Shown here piece after piece: positions 8,286 to 16,934 of a stretch of 64,000 nt of DNA (position 1 is its first letter; each line of letters opens with the position of its first letter). Made by a program: the position numbers and the translations under genes. The stretch comes from Paenibacillus oryzae (GTDB lineage: Bacteria > Bacillota > Bacilli > Paenibacillales > Paenibacillaceae): contig NZ_LYPA01000026.1 in the NCBI RefSeq assembly GCF_001675045.1, positions 1 through 64,000 on the forward strand. The letters are read 5' to 3'. Below the pieces are notes generated by a model, which did not search any database, was not told the DNA's origin, and was given only the letters and a program-made list of their open reading frames with translations.

Positions 8286-11102
8286 ATGACAGCAAAGAGA
8301 ACGGCTCATTTGATTTCCCACACCCACTGGGACCGGGAATGGTATCTGCCTTACGAAAAACATCATGTATTGCTTATCGAACTTATGGATACCCTGCTCG
8401 ACACCATGGAGCGCGACCCTGAATTCCGCAGCTTCCATCTTGACGGTCAAACCATCATCATCGACGACTACCTGCAAGTCCGTCCCGAGAAACGCGAGCT
8501 GCTTACCAAATACATTAAGGAAGGCCGCATCCAGATTGGACCTTGGTACATTCTGCAGGATGCTTTCCTGACCAGCAGTGAAGCCAACGTGCGCAATATG
8601 CAAATCGGTCATGCCGACGCCCGTCCTTACGGACAGCTGGCGCGTATCGGCTATTTCCCTGACACCTTCGGGAATATGGGACAGGCTCCGCAGATTCTGA
8701 AGCAAGCGGGCATCGACAATGCGGTATTTGGACGCGGCGTCAAGCCTACCGGCTTTAACAATACCGTTAGCGATGGCGATTATGAGTCCGCCTTCTCCGA
8801 GCTGATCTGGGAAGGACCGGATGGCTCACGCGTGCTTGGCGTGTTGTTCGCCAACTGGTATTGCAACGGAATGGAGGTTCCCGTCGATCCGGCGGAAGCC
8901 AAGGTTTATTGGGACAAAAAGCTGGAAGAGGCCGAAAAATATGCCGCTACCGGACAGCTGCTCTTCATGAACGGCTGCGACCACCAGCCTGTACAAACTG
9001 ATCTCAGCCAGGCGCTGGCAGAGGCGCGCAAGCTGTATCCCGACACCGAGTTCCTGCATTCCAGCTTCGAGGAATATTTGACTGCGCTCCGCAATGCGCT
9101 GCCGGACGAGCTGTCGGTTGTTAAGGGCGAGCTGCGCAGCCAGCGCACGGACGGCTGGTCCACGCTGGTGAACACGGCTTCGGCGCGTGTTTATCTGAAG
9201 CAGATGAACCAGGCGGGACAAACGCTGCTGGAGAAAGTAGCGGAGCCGCTTGCTGCTCTGGCTTACTGGTCCGGCGCGGATTATCCGCATCACCTGTTCA
9301 CCTATGCATGGAAAACGCTGATGCAGAATCACCCGCATGACAGCATTTGCGGCTGCAGCGTAGACGAGGTTCACCGCGAAATGGTTACTCGCTTCGACAA
9401 GAGCCGCCATGTCACGGAAACGATTGTAGATGACGCATCCCACTACCTGGCGGGCAAAACAAATACCTCCGCTTTTGCCGCTTATGGCGAAAATGCTCTG
9501 CCTTTTGTTGTGTTCAACAGCACGGGCTGGGAGAGAAGCGGCGTTGTGGAAGTGGAAATCGACATCGCGCGCATTTACTACCGCGACGGCGAGCCGCTTA
9601 ACGTTATGAACCAAAAAATGAAGACGCTGGACATCTCCGGACGCGTTCTGGTGGATGCGGGCGGCAAAGCTTTGCCTTGCACAGTAACCGATCTTGGCCT
9701 GCAATTCGGCTACGACCTGCCGAAGGACAAATTCCGTCAGCCTTACATGTGCCGCAGAGTGAAGCTTTCCTTCCACGCCGACAACGTTCCGGCGCTGGGC
9801 TGGGCAGCTTATGCTTACGTGCTGGCACAAGGGAACCAAGCAGCGACGGCGGCAGCAAGCGGAGATGCATCGGCTTCCGCTATCAGCCCGGACGCCATTG
9901 CTGGCGACGGCTTCCTGGAAAATCAATGGCTGCGCGTCGATATTGCGGTGGATGGCTCTTACTCTCTGAAAGACAAAACGACAGGCCGCGTCTACACCGA
10001 CCTCGGCGTATATGAAAATACAGGCGACATTGGCAACGAATATATGTACAAGCAGCCTAACGGCGAGGTTGCCCTGCTGACAAAAGGCCTTCAAGCAACC
10101 ATTGAAGTGCTTCAGCAAGGCGGCGACAACGCATCCATCTCTATCGTGCATCAATGGGAAATCCCTGCAAGCGCTGAAGAAGGCTTCGAGGATGAGAAGC
10201 AGGAGGCTGTTTATTTCCCTGAGCGGACATCACAGCGCTCCAAACAAACGGTTCCTTTTACAATCCGTACCGTGCTGAGCATCTCCCGTTCGTCGAAAGC
10301 GCTGGATGTGGAAACCAGCTTCAATAACCAGGCCAAAGATCATCGCCTGCGGGCTCTGTTCCCAACCGATATTGCTGCTGCAACGCACAATGCGGACGCC
10401 ATCTTCGAGGTGGCTGTACGCTCCAACGAGCCTGCAGCGGAATGGACGAACCCTAGCAACTGTCAGCATCAGCAAGCTTTTGCCGATGTTAGCGGTGAAG
10501 GCGCTGGTTTGACGGTTGCGAACCAAGGCCTGCATGAATACGAGGTGCTGCGCGATGGACGCAATACGATCGCCGTTACACTGCTGCGCGCTGTGGCTGA
10601 GCTTGGCGACTGGGGCGTTTTCCCGACGCCTGAGGCGCAATGCCTGGGCGAATCTACGGTTCGCTTGAGCCTGATTCCTCATGGCGGCAACGGCGCTGAG
10701 AACGATGCTTACGCATCGGCCTATCAATACCAAGCAGGCTGGGTGGCTTGCCAGACAGACCTGCACGAGGGCACATTGCCTGCAATCGGCTCCGGCTTGA
10801 GCTGGAACGGAACGGGCGTTGCATTCTCTTCCATGAAGGTTAGCGAGCAAACGGGCGACATCATGCTGCGCTGGTTCAACATGCAGCAGAAGCCATCGGA
10901 GCTGCAAGTACGGATTTCCGGCCAGCCTGGAGCTGCCGCCTCCCTGTACAAAAGCGACATTCTGGAGCAAGTGGGCGCCGAGCAGCCTAAGCAAGAGGCT
11001 GGAAAAGATGCTGCCGCTCAGGCAGCTGCTTGGACAACGGCCGTTGGCCCTTGCGAAATTTTGACGCTTGGACTGGTTCCGGCTTCTGCTAGCCAGAAGT
11101 AA
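8286..11102 (+). CDS. GH38 alpha-mannosidase
   Basis: The 938 residues match full-length bacterial GH38 (MngB-like). The N-terminal barrel carries the zinc site SHTHWDREW (His14, Asp16), the nucleophile Asp126 in YFPDTFGN and the second zinc motif NHPHDS. The rest forms the helical bundle and beta-sandwich domains of the family. The enzyme hydrolyses terminal alpha-mannosides in the cytoplasm. It starts at ATG 8286 with GAGGTG upstream. A 174-base spacer separates it from the GH-A gene, but all three genes run the same way with no terminator between, so they are probably one operon for mannan or high-mannose N-glycan use. A Gln/Ala/Ser-rich segment lies near residues 515-535. Confidence 0.92.
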   Translation: MTAKRTAHLISHTHWDREWYLPYEKHHVLLIELMDTLLDTMERDPEFRSFHLDGQTIIIDDYLQVRPEKRELLTKYIKEGRIQIGPWYILQDAFLTSSEANVRNMQIGHADARPYGQLARIGYFPDTFGNMGQAPQILKQAGIDNAVFGRGVKPTGFNNTVSDGDYESAFSELIWEGPDGSRVLGVLFANWYCNGMEVPVDPAEAKVYWDKKLEEAEKYAATGQLLFMNGCDHQPVQTDLSQALAEARKLYPDTEFLHSSFEEYLTALRNALPDELSVVKGELRSQRTDGWSTLVNTASARVYLKQMNQAGQTLLEKVAEPLAALAYWSGADYPHHLFTYAWKTLMQNHPHDSICGCSVDEVHREMVTRFDKSRHVTETIVDDASHYLAGKTNTSAFAAYGENALPFVVFNSTGWERSGVVEVEIDIARIYYRDGEPLNVMNQKMKTLDISGRVLVDAGGKALPCTVTDLGLQFGYDLPKDKFRQPYMCRRVKLSFHADNVPALGWAAYAYVLAQGNQAATAAASGDASASAISPDAIAGDGFLENQWLRVDIAVDGSYSLKDKTTGRVYTDLGVYENTGDIGNEYMYKQPNGEVALLTKGLQATIEVLQQGGDNASISIVHQWEIPASAEEGFEDEKQEAVYFPERTSQRSKQTVPFTIRTVLSISRSSKALDVETSFNNQAKDHRLRALFPTDIAAATHNADAIFEVAVRSNEPAAEWTNPSNCQHQQAFADVSGEGAGLTVANQGLHEYEVLRDGRNTIAVTLLRAVAELGDWGVFPTPEAQCLGESTVRLSLIPHGGNGAENDAYASAYQYQAGWVACQTDLHEGTLPAIGSGLSWNGTGVAFSSMKVSEQTGDIMLRWFNMQQKPSELQVRISGQPGAAASLYKSDILEQVGAEQPKQEAGKDAAAQAAAWTTAVGPCEILTLGLVPASASQK

Positions 11103-11206
11103 TAGTGGCTTGGCTGGGGTATAAACCTGCCGGACGCAACCGGCATCTACTGACCAGCCAACTAACCAAGAGCCAGAGCCAAGGGCCAGTGCCAGCAGAC
11201 TAGAAG

Positions 11207-11278
11207 CAACCGGCTAGTGCCATTCGGCCAGTAGCATCAAAACAAAAACAACCGGCTAGTGTCGTTCGGCCAGTAACA
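11207..11278 (+). repeat. Two direct copies of a ~30-bp unit
   Basis: CAACCGGCTAGTG followed by a variable pair of bases and TTCGGCCAGTA occurs at about 11207-11236 and again at 11249-11278. The flanking DNA (11150-11205) is rich in degenerate CCAG/GGCCAG variants. There is no coding frame worth calling. Confidence 0.7.
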
Positions 11279-11295
11279 ACCGACCAGGGGAGCTC

Positions 11296-11485
11296 TTACG
11301 GACATTCGTGACTGTTAGACATCGTTTTTTCTAGAAATCCGATGTCTGGCGGACATTTTTGACCGTTAGAGCTCTTTTTTTCTCGATTTGCATTGGTTTT
11401 TTGAGAGTGGCGGACAAAAATGTCCGTTACCTTTGGTCATTTGGGCTATTTGCCTATTTGGCGGTCAAAAATGTCCGTTAGCCGG
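11296..11485 (+). repeat. Four degenerate copies of a palindromic GGACAAAAATGTCC unit
   Basis: Units start at about 11300, 11351, 11412 and 11463, spaced 51, 61 and 51 bases. Each is a variant of TGGC-GGACAAAAATGTCC-GTTA and is itself nearly palindromic. Between the first two copies, AGACATCG and CGATGTCT form a perfect 8-bp inverted repeat. The regular spacing and palindromes suggest a dispersed intergenic repeat or protein-binding array. Function is unknown. Confidence 0.75.
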
Positions 11486-11627
11486 TATGAAGCATCGACA
11501 GATTACTGCGGACGGGCAATCAACGAGAGCGACAACGACAAGATATTTGTTACTTCAAAACACATTTGTTACTCCAAAATACTATGCCCAACATAACAAC
11601 GCTACGTGCGCGGTAAAGCTATGCCTG

Positions 11628-12072
11628 GCAACTCAACTTACCTACGCTCTCTGCACTATACCAGTAACTCTACTCACTTGCGCTCTGCTCCACTATTCCA
11701 GGTAACTCAACCCATCTACGCTCTGCCCCACCATTCCAAGTAACTCAACTCGCCTACATTCTGCTCCACCATTCCAAGTAACTCAACTTACTTACGTTCT
11801 GCTCCACCATTCCAAGTAACTCAGCTTACCTACGTTCTGCTCCACTATTCCAAGTAACTCAACTTACCTACGCTCTCTGCACTATACCAGTAACTCTACT
11901 CACTTGCGCTCTGCTCCACTATTCCAAGTAACTCAACTTACCTACGCTCTGCTTCACTAGTCCAGGCAACTCAACTAACATACGTTCTGCTCCACCATTC
12001 CAAGTAACTCAGCTTACCTACGCTCTGCTCCGCAATTTCTAGCAACTCAACTCACCTACGTTCCACTCAACC
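11628..12072 (+). repeat. Tandem array of a 38-bp unit, about 12 copies
   Basis: Units begin at 11628, 11664, 11702, 11740, 11778, 11816, 11854, 11890, 11928, 11966, 12004 and 12042. The period is 38 bases except for two 36-base variants (copies 1 and 7). Each starts GTAACTCAACTTACCTACG and ends with a CTGCTCCACCATTCCAA-like tail. Copies 1-2 and 7-8 are almost identical over about 72 bases, so the array grew by block duplication. Copies carry scattered substitutions and the period is not a multiple of three, so the array is not coding. Unlike CRISPR there are no unique spacers. Confidence 0.92.
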
Positions 12073-12206
12073 CCAACTACGTAGTGCAGGCTAACGGCAA
12101 AGCTCCTGCAAGTTAAGCTTCAGCTCAGCCCAGCTCCTGCAAGCTAATCTAAAGCCCCGCAGCAAGCGTGGGTTTAAGCACTCCACCTGTACGCGGCAGC
12201 ATCCCG

Positions 12207-12256
12207 AAAAAAAGCGTTCAATCTCCGCCAATAGGCGGAAATTGAACGCTTTTTTA
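12207..12256. terminator. Strong bidirectional terminator
   Basis: GCGTTCAAT and ATTGAACGC form the base of a long hairpin whose tip is CCGCC-AATAG-GGCGG-like. It is flanked by AAAAAAA on the left and TTTTTT on the right, so it works on both strands. It separates the repeat field from the minus-strand response regulator ending at 12311. Confidence 0.92.
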
Positions 12257-12310
12257 TTGCAGACCTGTCACAGCTCATGTTGTAGTATTCAGACGCGCAC
12301 TAGCGGCTTT

Positions 12311-13888
12311 TTACAGCATCGTCCGGTACTCCGTCGGGGAGACGCCGCTGTATTTTTTGAACTGCTTGTAGAAGTAGTTGGAGTCCCAGAAGCCAACCTT
12401 GTTGGCGATGCTTTGCGTTTTGAGATTGGATTCCGCCAGCAGCTCCTTCGCTTTGCCGATCCGGTAGCGGTTGACATAGTCGGAAAAGGTTTGCGAGGTT
12501 TCCTTGTGGAACAGCTGCCCCAAATAAACGGGATGGGTGTGGTAAAGCTGGCCCAGCAGCTTGAGCGACAGCTCCTCGCTGTAATGGGTATGAATGTGCT
12601 GCAGAATTTGCTTGATGATGGGACTGACGCTGCTGCGGTCGTTTAAGGCCTCCGCAACGTTGCGGGCGATCAGCTTGACGCAATCCGCAAGCCGCTTGGG
12701 CGTGGCCGCCTGGAAAATCCGCTCGTTAATATCCCGGTAATCCTCGCCATCGCCGGTTAACGACGTCTGTGCGTCGCGCAGCATGCGAATCATGGAATGG
12801 CAGCGTTCCAGAGCCGCGTTGCGCAGCTGAGACGGCGTAACGCCCTCTATACGCAGGCAAGCTTCCATATCCTGATCAATCATCTCCAGCAGGGCTTCCA
12901 GATCATTGGCAGCCAGCAGCCGCGTATATTCCGAATCGGGGCTAAAGGCTATGCGAGCCGCAGGCACATCCGCAGGCTTTTCATCATACCCCCACACAAT
13001 TCGCTCGGGGTCAAGCAGCGTAAGCGAGAGCGCCTCCTGCGCATGCTGATAGCTGTCGGGAATTTGGACAATGCCGGATTGTACGCTGCCAATCAGCACT
13101 AGCGGGCGGATGCCATGGACATCCTCCAGCCTCTGTGCCTGCCGCTCCAGCGTCTCCCGCAGCCGCAGCAGCATTTCCTTCCCGGTTGACGGCAGTCCGC
13201 AGACCGCAATCAGGTCGTCATCCAGATTAATCAGGCAGATGGAGGGCACTCCCTCCAGGTTGAGCCCGTCCTCCATCTCGCGCCGCACAAGCGCCGCTCT
13301 CTCCGAGCCGTGAATTTCCTCATCCTCGCAGGAGGGATGTACGGTTTTGATCAGCACAACGGCCGCATGAGGCGCGGGCATTTTCATATGCAGCAGGTCG
13401 GCTCGGCTGGTCCATTCATCCAATGTCATACGCCGGGTCAGCCAGCGGAACCACAAATTGTCCTTCAAATGCTGAATTTCATCATCCAGAAGCCGGTCGG
13501 ATTGATCTCTCAGCAGCTGCTCTGCCGTATTCACGAGCGTTTGCTGGAGCTCTTCTCTGTTAATCGGCTTGAGCAGATAGTTCTCAATGCCAATACGAAT
13601 GGCTTCCTTTACATATATAAATTCATTGTATCCACTGAGTACAATACAGCGAAGCCGGGGGTTCTTCTCCTTCAGCCTGCGCATCAGCTCCAGGCCGTCC
13701 ATCTCCGGCATGGAAATGTCCGTGAGCAAAATGTCCACGCGCAGGTTTTCCTCGGCGATCAGCTCCAGCGCTTCTTCACCGTTCTCCGCTTCCCCAACAA
13801 TGTTCAAATCAAGAGCGTTCCAGTTCAATATGGCATGAAGCCCCTCCAGAATAAGCGGCTCATCGTCCACAATAAAAACATTAAACAA
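12311..13888 (-). CDS. YesN-type AraC-family response regulator
   Basis: The protein has an N-terminal receiver domain and a C-terminal AraC-type DNA-binding domain (two helix-turn-helix motifs over the last 100 residues, ending GVSPTEYRTML). I start it at TTG 13888, 8 bases after GGGAGGG, giving LFNVFIVDDEP and 525 residues. The longer upstream frame lies inside the kinase gene. The acidic pocket is Asp8/Asp9 and the phospho-acceptor is Asp57 in LLTDISMP. It overlaps the end of the kinase gene by 8 bases, so the two are translationally coupled. By family and position it should activate the divergent sugar importer at 15983-19421, and perhaps the mannosidase operon. Confidence 0.9.
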   Translation of the reverse strand: MFNVFIVDDEPLILEGLHAILNWNALDLNIVGEAENGEEALELIAEENLRVDILLTDISMPEMDGLELMRRLKEKNPRLRCIVLSGYNEFIYVKEAIRIGIENYLLKPINREELQQTLVNTAEQLLRDQSDRLLDDEIQHLKDNLWFRWLTRRMTLDEWTSRADLLHMKMPAPHAAVVLIKTVHPSCEDEEIHGSERAALVRREMEDGLNLEGVPSICLINLDDDLIAVCGLPSTGKEMLLRLRETLERQAQRLEDVHGIRPLVLIGSVQSGIVQIPDSYQHAQEALSLTLLDPERIVWGYDEKPADVPAARIAFSPDSEYTRLLAANDLEALLEMIDQDMEACLRIEGVTPSQLRNAALERCHSMIRMLRDAQTSLTGDGEDYRDINERIFQAATPKRLADCVKLIARNVAEALNDRSSVSPIIKQILQHIHTHYSEELSLKLLGQLYHTHPVYLGQLFHKETSQTFSDYVNRYRIGKAKELLAESNLKTQSIANKVGFWDSNYFYKQFKKYSGVSPTEYRTML

Positions 13889-15716
13889 GGCCGTTCCCTC
13901 CCTTTTGATAAGGAATCCGCAGCTTGACGACAGTACCTTCATTCCAGACACTGTCCACGCTTACGCCGTAGTCCGGCCCGTAGAGCAGCCTGATGCGGTC
14001 GTGCACATTCATCAGCCCTATCGACGATCCTGAAAGCCTGACCATGCTGCTGAGCGCTTGCTGCAGCTCCTGCAGCCGTTCCGGCTTAATCCCTTTGCCA
14101 TTGTCCTCTATGCAAATCACTATCGTCGCCCCGTCATCCTCAATGCGCGAGGCCAAAGTGATTGCCGTCACTTTTTTGCCGGTGCGCACGCCGTGTACAA
14201 TCACATTTTCCACCAGCGGCTGCAGGAGGAGCTTTAGCAGCGAGCAGGACCTTGTCGCCGGCTCCAGCTCTATACTGTAGGTAATCCGGTCCTTTAGCCG
14301 AATGCGGTACAGCTCCAGAAACCGGCGGCAGTTCTCGCATTCCTCCTCCAGCGTCACCATCGTTTCCTGCTTGATTGTGTAACGCAGGAGCGACCCTAGC
14401 AGGTACGTCATATCCCCGACATTTTCGGCGCCCTCCGCAATCGCCTTCATGCGAATCGCCTCCAGTGCATTGTAGAGGAAATGAGGGTTGATCTGAGCCT
14501 GAAACGCCACCAGCTCGGCATGCTTCTGCTTGATTTCGGAGACGTAAACCTGCTTGATATAGCTGTCCAGCTCCTGGCACATAAGATTAAAGCTGTTCGA
14601 AATTTCATCCAGCTCGTCGTTTTTGCGAATCGGAATTCGTACGCTCAAGTCTCCTTTGCGCGCATGGCGCATGGCGCGGATAATGGAATGCGTCCGCGCG
14701 GAATAGCGATAGACCGTAAAATAAGCAAACAACACCGTTACCACAATACAAATGGCCGTAATGGAAATAACCCGGCTTTTGAAGCCCCGATTGCTCTGAT
14801 CCATTTCTTTTTCCTGGAGGAGCGCCGCCACATACAGTCCCGATTTGTCTGTTTTTTCAATAGTTGTATACGTTTTCAAGCTGTTGTTATTGGTCCCCTG
14901 ATTTCTGAGCAGCTCTCCCATCTGAGGATAAACCCTGCCTGTATTTTCCCCCGTGGAATCATACAGGATCGTCCCGTCCTGGAATAGAACAAGCTGGCTG
15001 CCCTTATGATCGCCGACCTTGGAGCGCAATACGCTTCGCAGGGAATCCGCCTTATACGTGATCAGAAGCGCTCCAACATTGCGCAGCGTAGCAGGATCGT
15101 TGATCTCCAGCGCAAATGTGTAGTTGCCTTCCCCCGTTATGCCCAGCAGCTTGTCCAGCTCGGGACTTCGTGAGCTCGCCCTCTTCTGCGAGCGCATCTC
15201 GTTGATGACCTCCCTTATTCCGTCCTGGCTGTCAGGCAACGCGGTAAAATGGGTCAGCGAGGTTTGGTACACATAGAGAAAGGACTGGCTGGAGCTGTAC
15301 AACGCTATATTGGATATATCGGCATCCCGGTCCAATTGATTTTCAAAAAAGGTGATCATATCGCGATCGTTTGAGGTGCTCCCCGAAAAATAGGATTCCA
15401 GCCTATGCCGCACATAATCCGGAAGATCGTTGTTCAGGAAAAACAACACATCCTCCTGCAGCGCCTTGTCCCGGTAAACCTGAAGCATCACATCCTGCGA
15501 CATGTCCATCTTCTGGTCCAAATAACCTGATATCGTATCGACGGTCAGCACTTGGGCGGCTAATTCCTTTTGCAGCAGGGAATCCGTGTAATATTGATAG
15601 ATCAAAACGGCAAGTGTGAGAAAAGCCACAACCGCCACCGATGAATAAATAAAGACGATTCTACCGAAAATCTTCTTGTGAAAGGTAAAAAAAGGACGTT
15701 CCTTCAAGAGAGTCAT
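13881..15716 (-). CDS. YesM-type sensor histidine kinase
   Basis: This is a 611-residue membrane kinase. It has a first transmembrane segment at about 20-42, a large extracellular sensor region (about 43-315), a second segment at about 316-338 and a HAMP linker. The His_kinase domain follows with His in QAQINPHFLYN, then a C-terminal HATPase with N-box NVIVHG and GIKPERL/GIGLMN-like loops. YesM-type kinases sense extracellular sugars, often through the binding protein of the neighbouring importer. The gene is divergent from that importer and coupled to the response regulator. Confidence 0.9.
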   Translation of the reverse strand: MTLLKERPFFTFHKKIFGRIVFIYSSVAVVAFLTLAVLIYQYYTDSLLQKELAAQVLTVDTISGYLDQKMDMSQDVMLQVYRDKALQEDVLFFLNNDLPDYVRHRLESYFSGSTSNDRDMITFFENQLDRDADISNIALYSSSQSFLYVYQTSLTHFTALPDSQDGIREVINEMRSQKRASSRSPELDKLLGITGEGNYTFALEINDPATLRNVGALLITYKADSLRSVLRSKVGDHKGSQLVLFQDGTILYDSTGENTGRVYPQMGELLRNQGTNNNSLKTYTTIEKTDKSGLYVAALLQEKEMDQSNRGFKSRVISITAICIVVTVLFAYFTVYRYSARTHSIIRAMRHARKGDLSVRIPIRKNDELDEISNSFNLMCQELDSYIKQVYVSEIKQKHAELVAFQAQINPHFLYNALEAIRMKAIAEGAENVGDMTYLLGSLLRYTIKQETMVTLEEECENCRRFLELYRIRLKDRITYSIELEPATRSCSLLKLLLQPLVENVIVHGVRTGKKVTAITLASRIEDDGATIVICIEDNGKGIKPERLQELQQALSSMVRLSGSSIGLMNVHDRIRLLYGPDYGVSVDSVWNEGTVVKLRIPYQKGGNGLV

Positions 15717-15841
15717 GATGATTGGTCTCCTATAGCCGGCCGCTTGGCGCAGCCTTTGCTTTTGTCGCCTGCTTTATTGCCTGTGTTACCTACCCTCATG
15801 CTACCATGACGAGGGTCCCGAGAAAAGAACAGCCTTTTCTA

Positions 15842-15936
15842 CAACTTTAATTTATACTGCAAACCTTAGTTTTATCAACTTTAACCATGTATCCTGTTTC
15901 AGGTAAGGTTATATATAGACGCAGCGAATCTGAAAC
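15842..15936 (+). promoter_or_regulatory. Candidate YesN-responsive control region
   Basis: A perfect 9-base direct repeat CAACTTTAA occurs at 15842-15850 and 15876-15884 (34 bases apart, about three helical turns). A -10-like TATATA lies near 15911, flanked by an inverted repeat GTTTCAG (15896-15902) and CTGAAAC (15930-15936). Direct repeats upstream of the promoter are typical of AraC-type activators. The assignment to this regulator is inference. Confidence 0.4.
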
Positions 15937-15982
15937 GCAATGATCGGCCGCAACCACGAACAACAGAACTGGAGGGGTACCA

Positions 15983-16921
15983 ATGAAAGCGCTGTACCAA
16001 TTTGCAAAAAATGTAAGCCGCAATAAAGCATTTTTGCTGATGGTGCTGCCGGGAGCCTTATGGCTTCTTATTTTTGCCTACTTGCCTATGCCGGGTGCGA
16101 TTATCGCATTTAAGGAATACCGGTTTGGCAAAGGCGGATTTCTGGCCAGCATACTTGAGTCCAAATGGGTGGGCTTCAAAAACTTTGAATTCCTGTTTAC
16201 TGCACAGGACGCTTTTATTATCACGCGCAACACCGTGCTTTATAATCTTGTTTTTATCGTGCTTGGCTTGATTTGCTCGGTCTCCATGGCTATTATCCTG
16301 CACGAGCTGACTAACAAAAAGCTGTCCAAGCTGTATCAGACCGGCATGTTTATGCCTTACTTCCTTTCCTGGGTTATCGTTGGCTTCTTCGCCTACAGCT
16401 TCCTCAGCATCGACAAAGGCGTATTGAACCAGGTTGTCCAATATTTCGGCATGGAGCCGATCTCCTGGTATAGCGAGCCAAAGTATTGGCCATATATTCT
16501 CGTCTTCCTCAACCTGTGGAAGGGCATCGGGTACTCCAGCGTTATCTATCTGGCGTCCATCGCCGGTATCGACAAATCCTATTATGAAGCCGCTATGATT
16601 GACGGCGCCAACAAGTGGCAGCAGGTTACCCGTATTACGTTGCCTCTGCTCCAGCCTATGATGATCATTTTGACCATTCTGGCGATTGGCGGCATTTTCC
16701 GTGCGGACTTCGGATTGTTCTATCAAATTCCGCGTGAATCGGGCATTCTGTTCCCGGTTACCAACGTTATCGATACCTACGTATACCGTGCGCTCAAGGT
16801 TGTCGGCGACTTCGGCATCAGTACAGCGACCGGCTTGTATCAATCTGTAGTCGGCCTCATACTGGTTCTTACGGCTAACGGCATCGTCAAAAAAATCAAC
16901 AGAGATCAGGCATTGTTCTAG
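15983..16921 (+). CDS. Sugar ABC transporter permease, LplB-like
   Basis: The 312-residue inner-membrane subunit has six predicted transmembrane segments. The binding-protein-dependent EAA loop is at 201-223 (YEAAMIDGANKWQQVTRITLP), where the ATPase docks. The protein is of the LplB/YteP type, which pairs with a second permease and a lipoprotein to import oligosaccharides. The start ATG follows GGAGGGG. No ATPase gene is nearby; such systems usually share the MsmX ATPase encoded elsewhere. The second permease begins 13 bases downstream. Confidence 0.93.
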   Translation: MKALYQFAKNVSRNKAFLLMVLPGALWLLIFAYLPMPGAIIAFKEYRFGKGGFLASILESKWVGFKNFEFLFTAQDAFIITRNTVLYNLVFIVLGLICSVSMAIILHELTNKKLSKLYQTGMFMPYFLSWVIVGFFAYSFLSIDKGVLNQVVQYFGMEPISWYSEPKYWPYILVFLNLWKGIGYSSVIYLASIAGIDKSYYEAAMIDGANKWQQVTRITLPLLQPMMIILTILAIGGIFRADFGLFYQIPRESGILFPVTNVIDTYVYRALKVVGDFGISTATGLYQSVVGLILVLTANGIVKKINRDQALF

Positions 16922-16934
16922 GAGGAGATGGAAG

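Noticed and set aside
11388-11705. 105-codon frame across the repeats after the mannosidase operon
   Set aside because: It runs through palindromes and the 38-bp array, has no SD and its composition follows the repeats.
11628-12072. CRISPR array
   Set aside because: Units are contiguous and similar throughout, with no unique spacers and no cas genes nearby.
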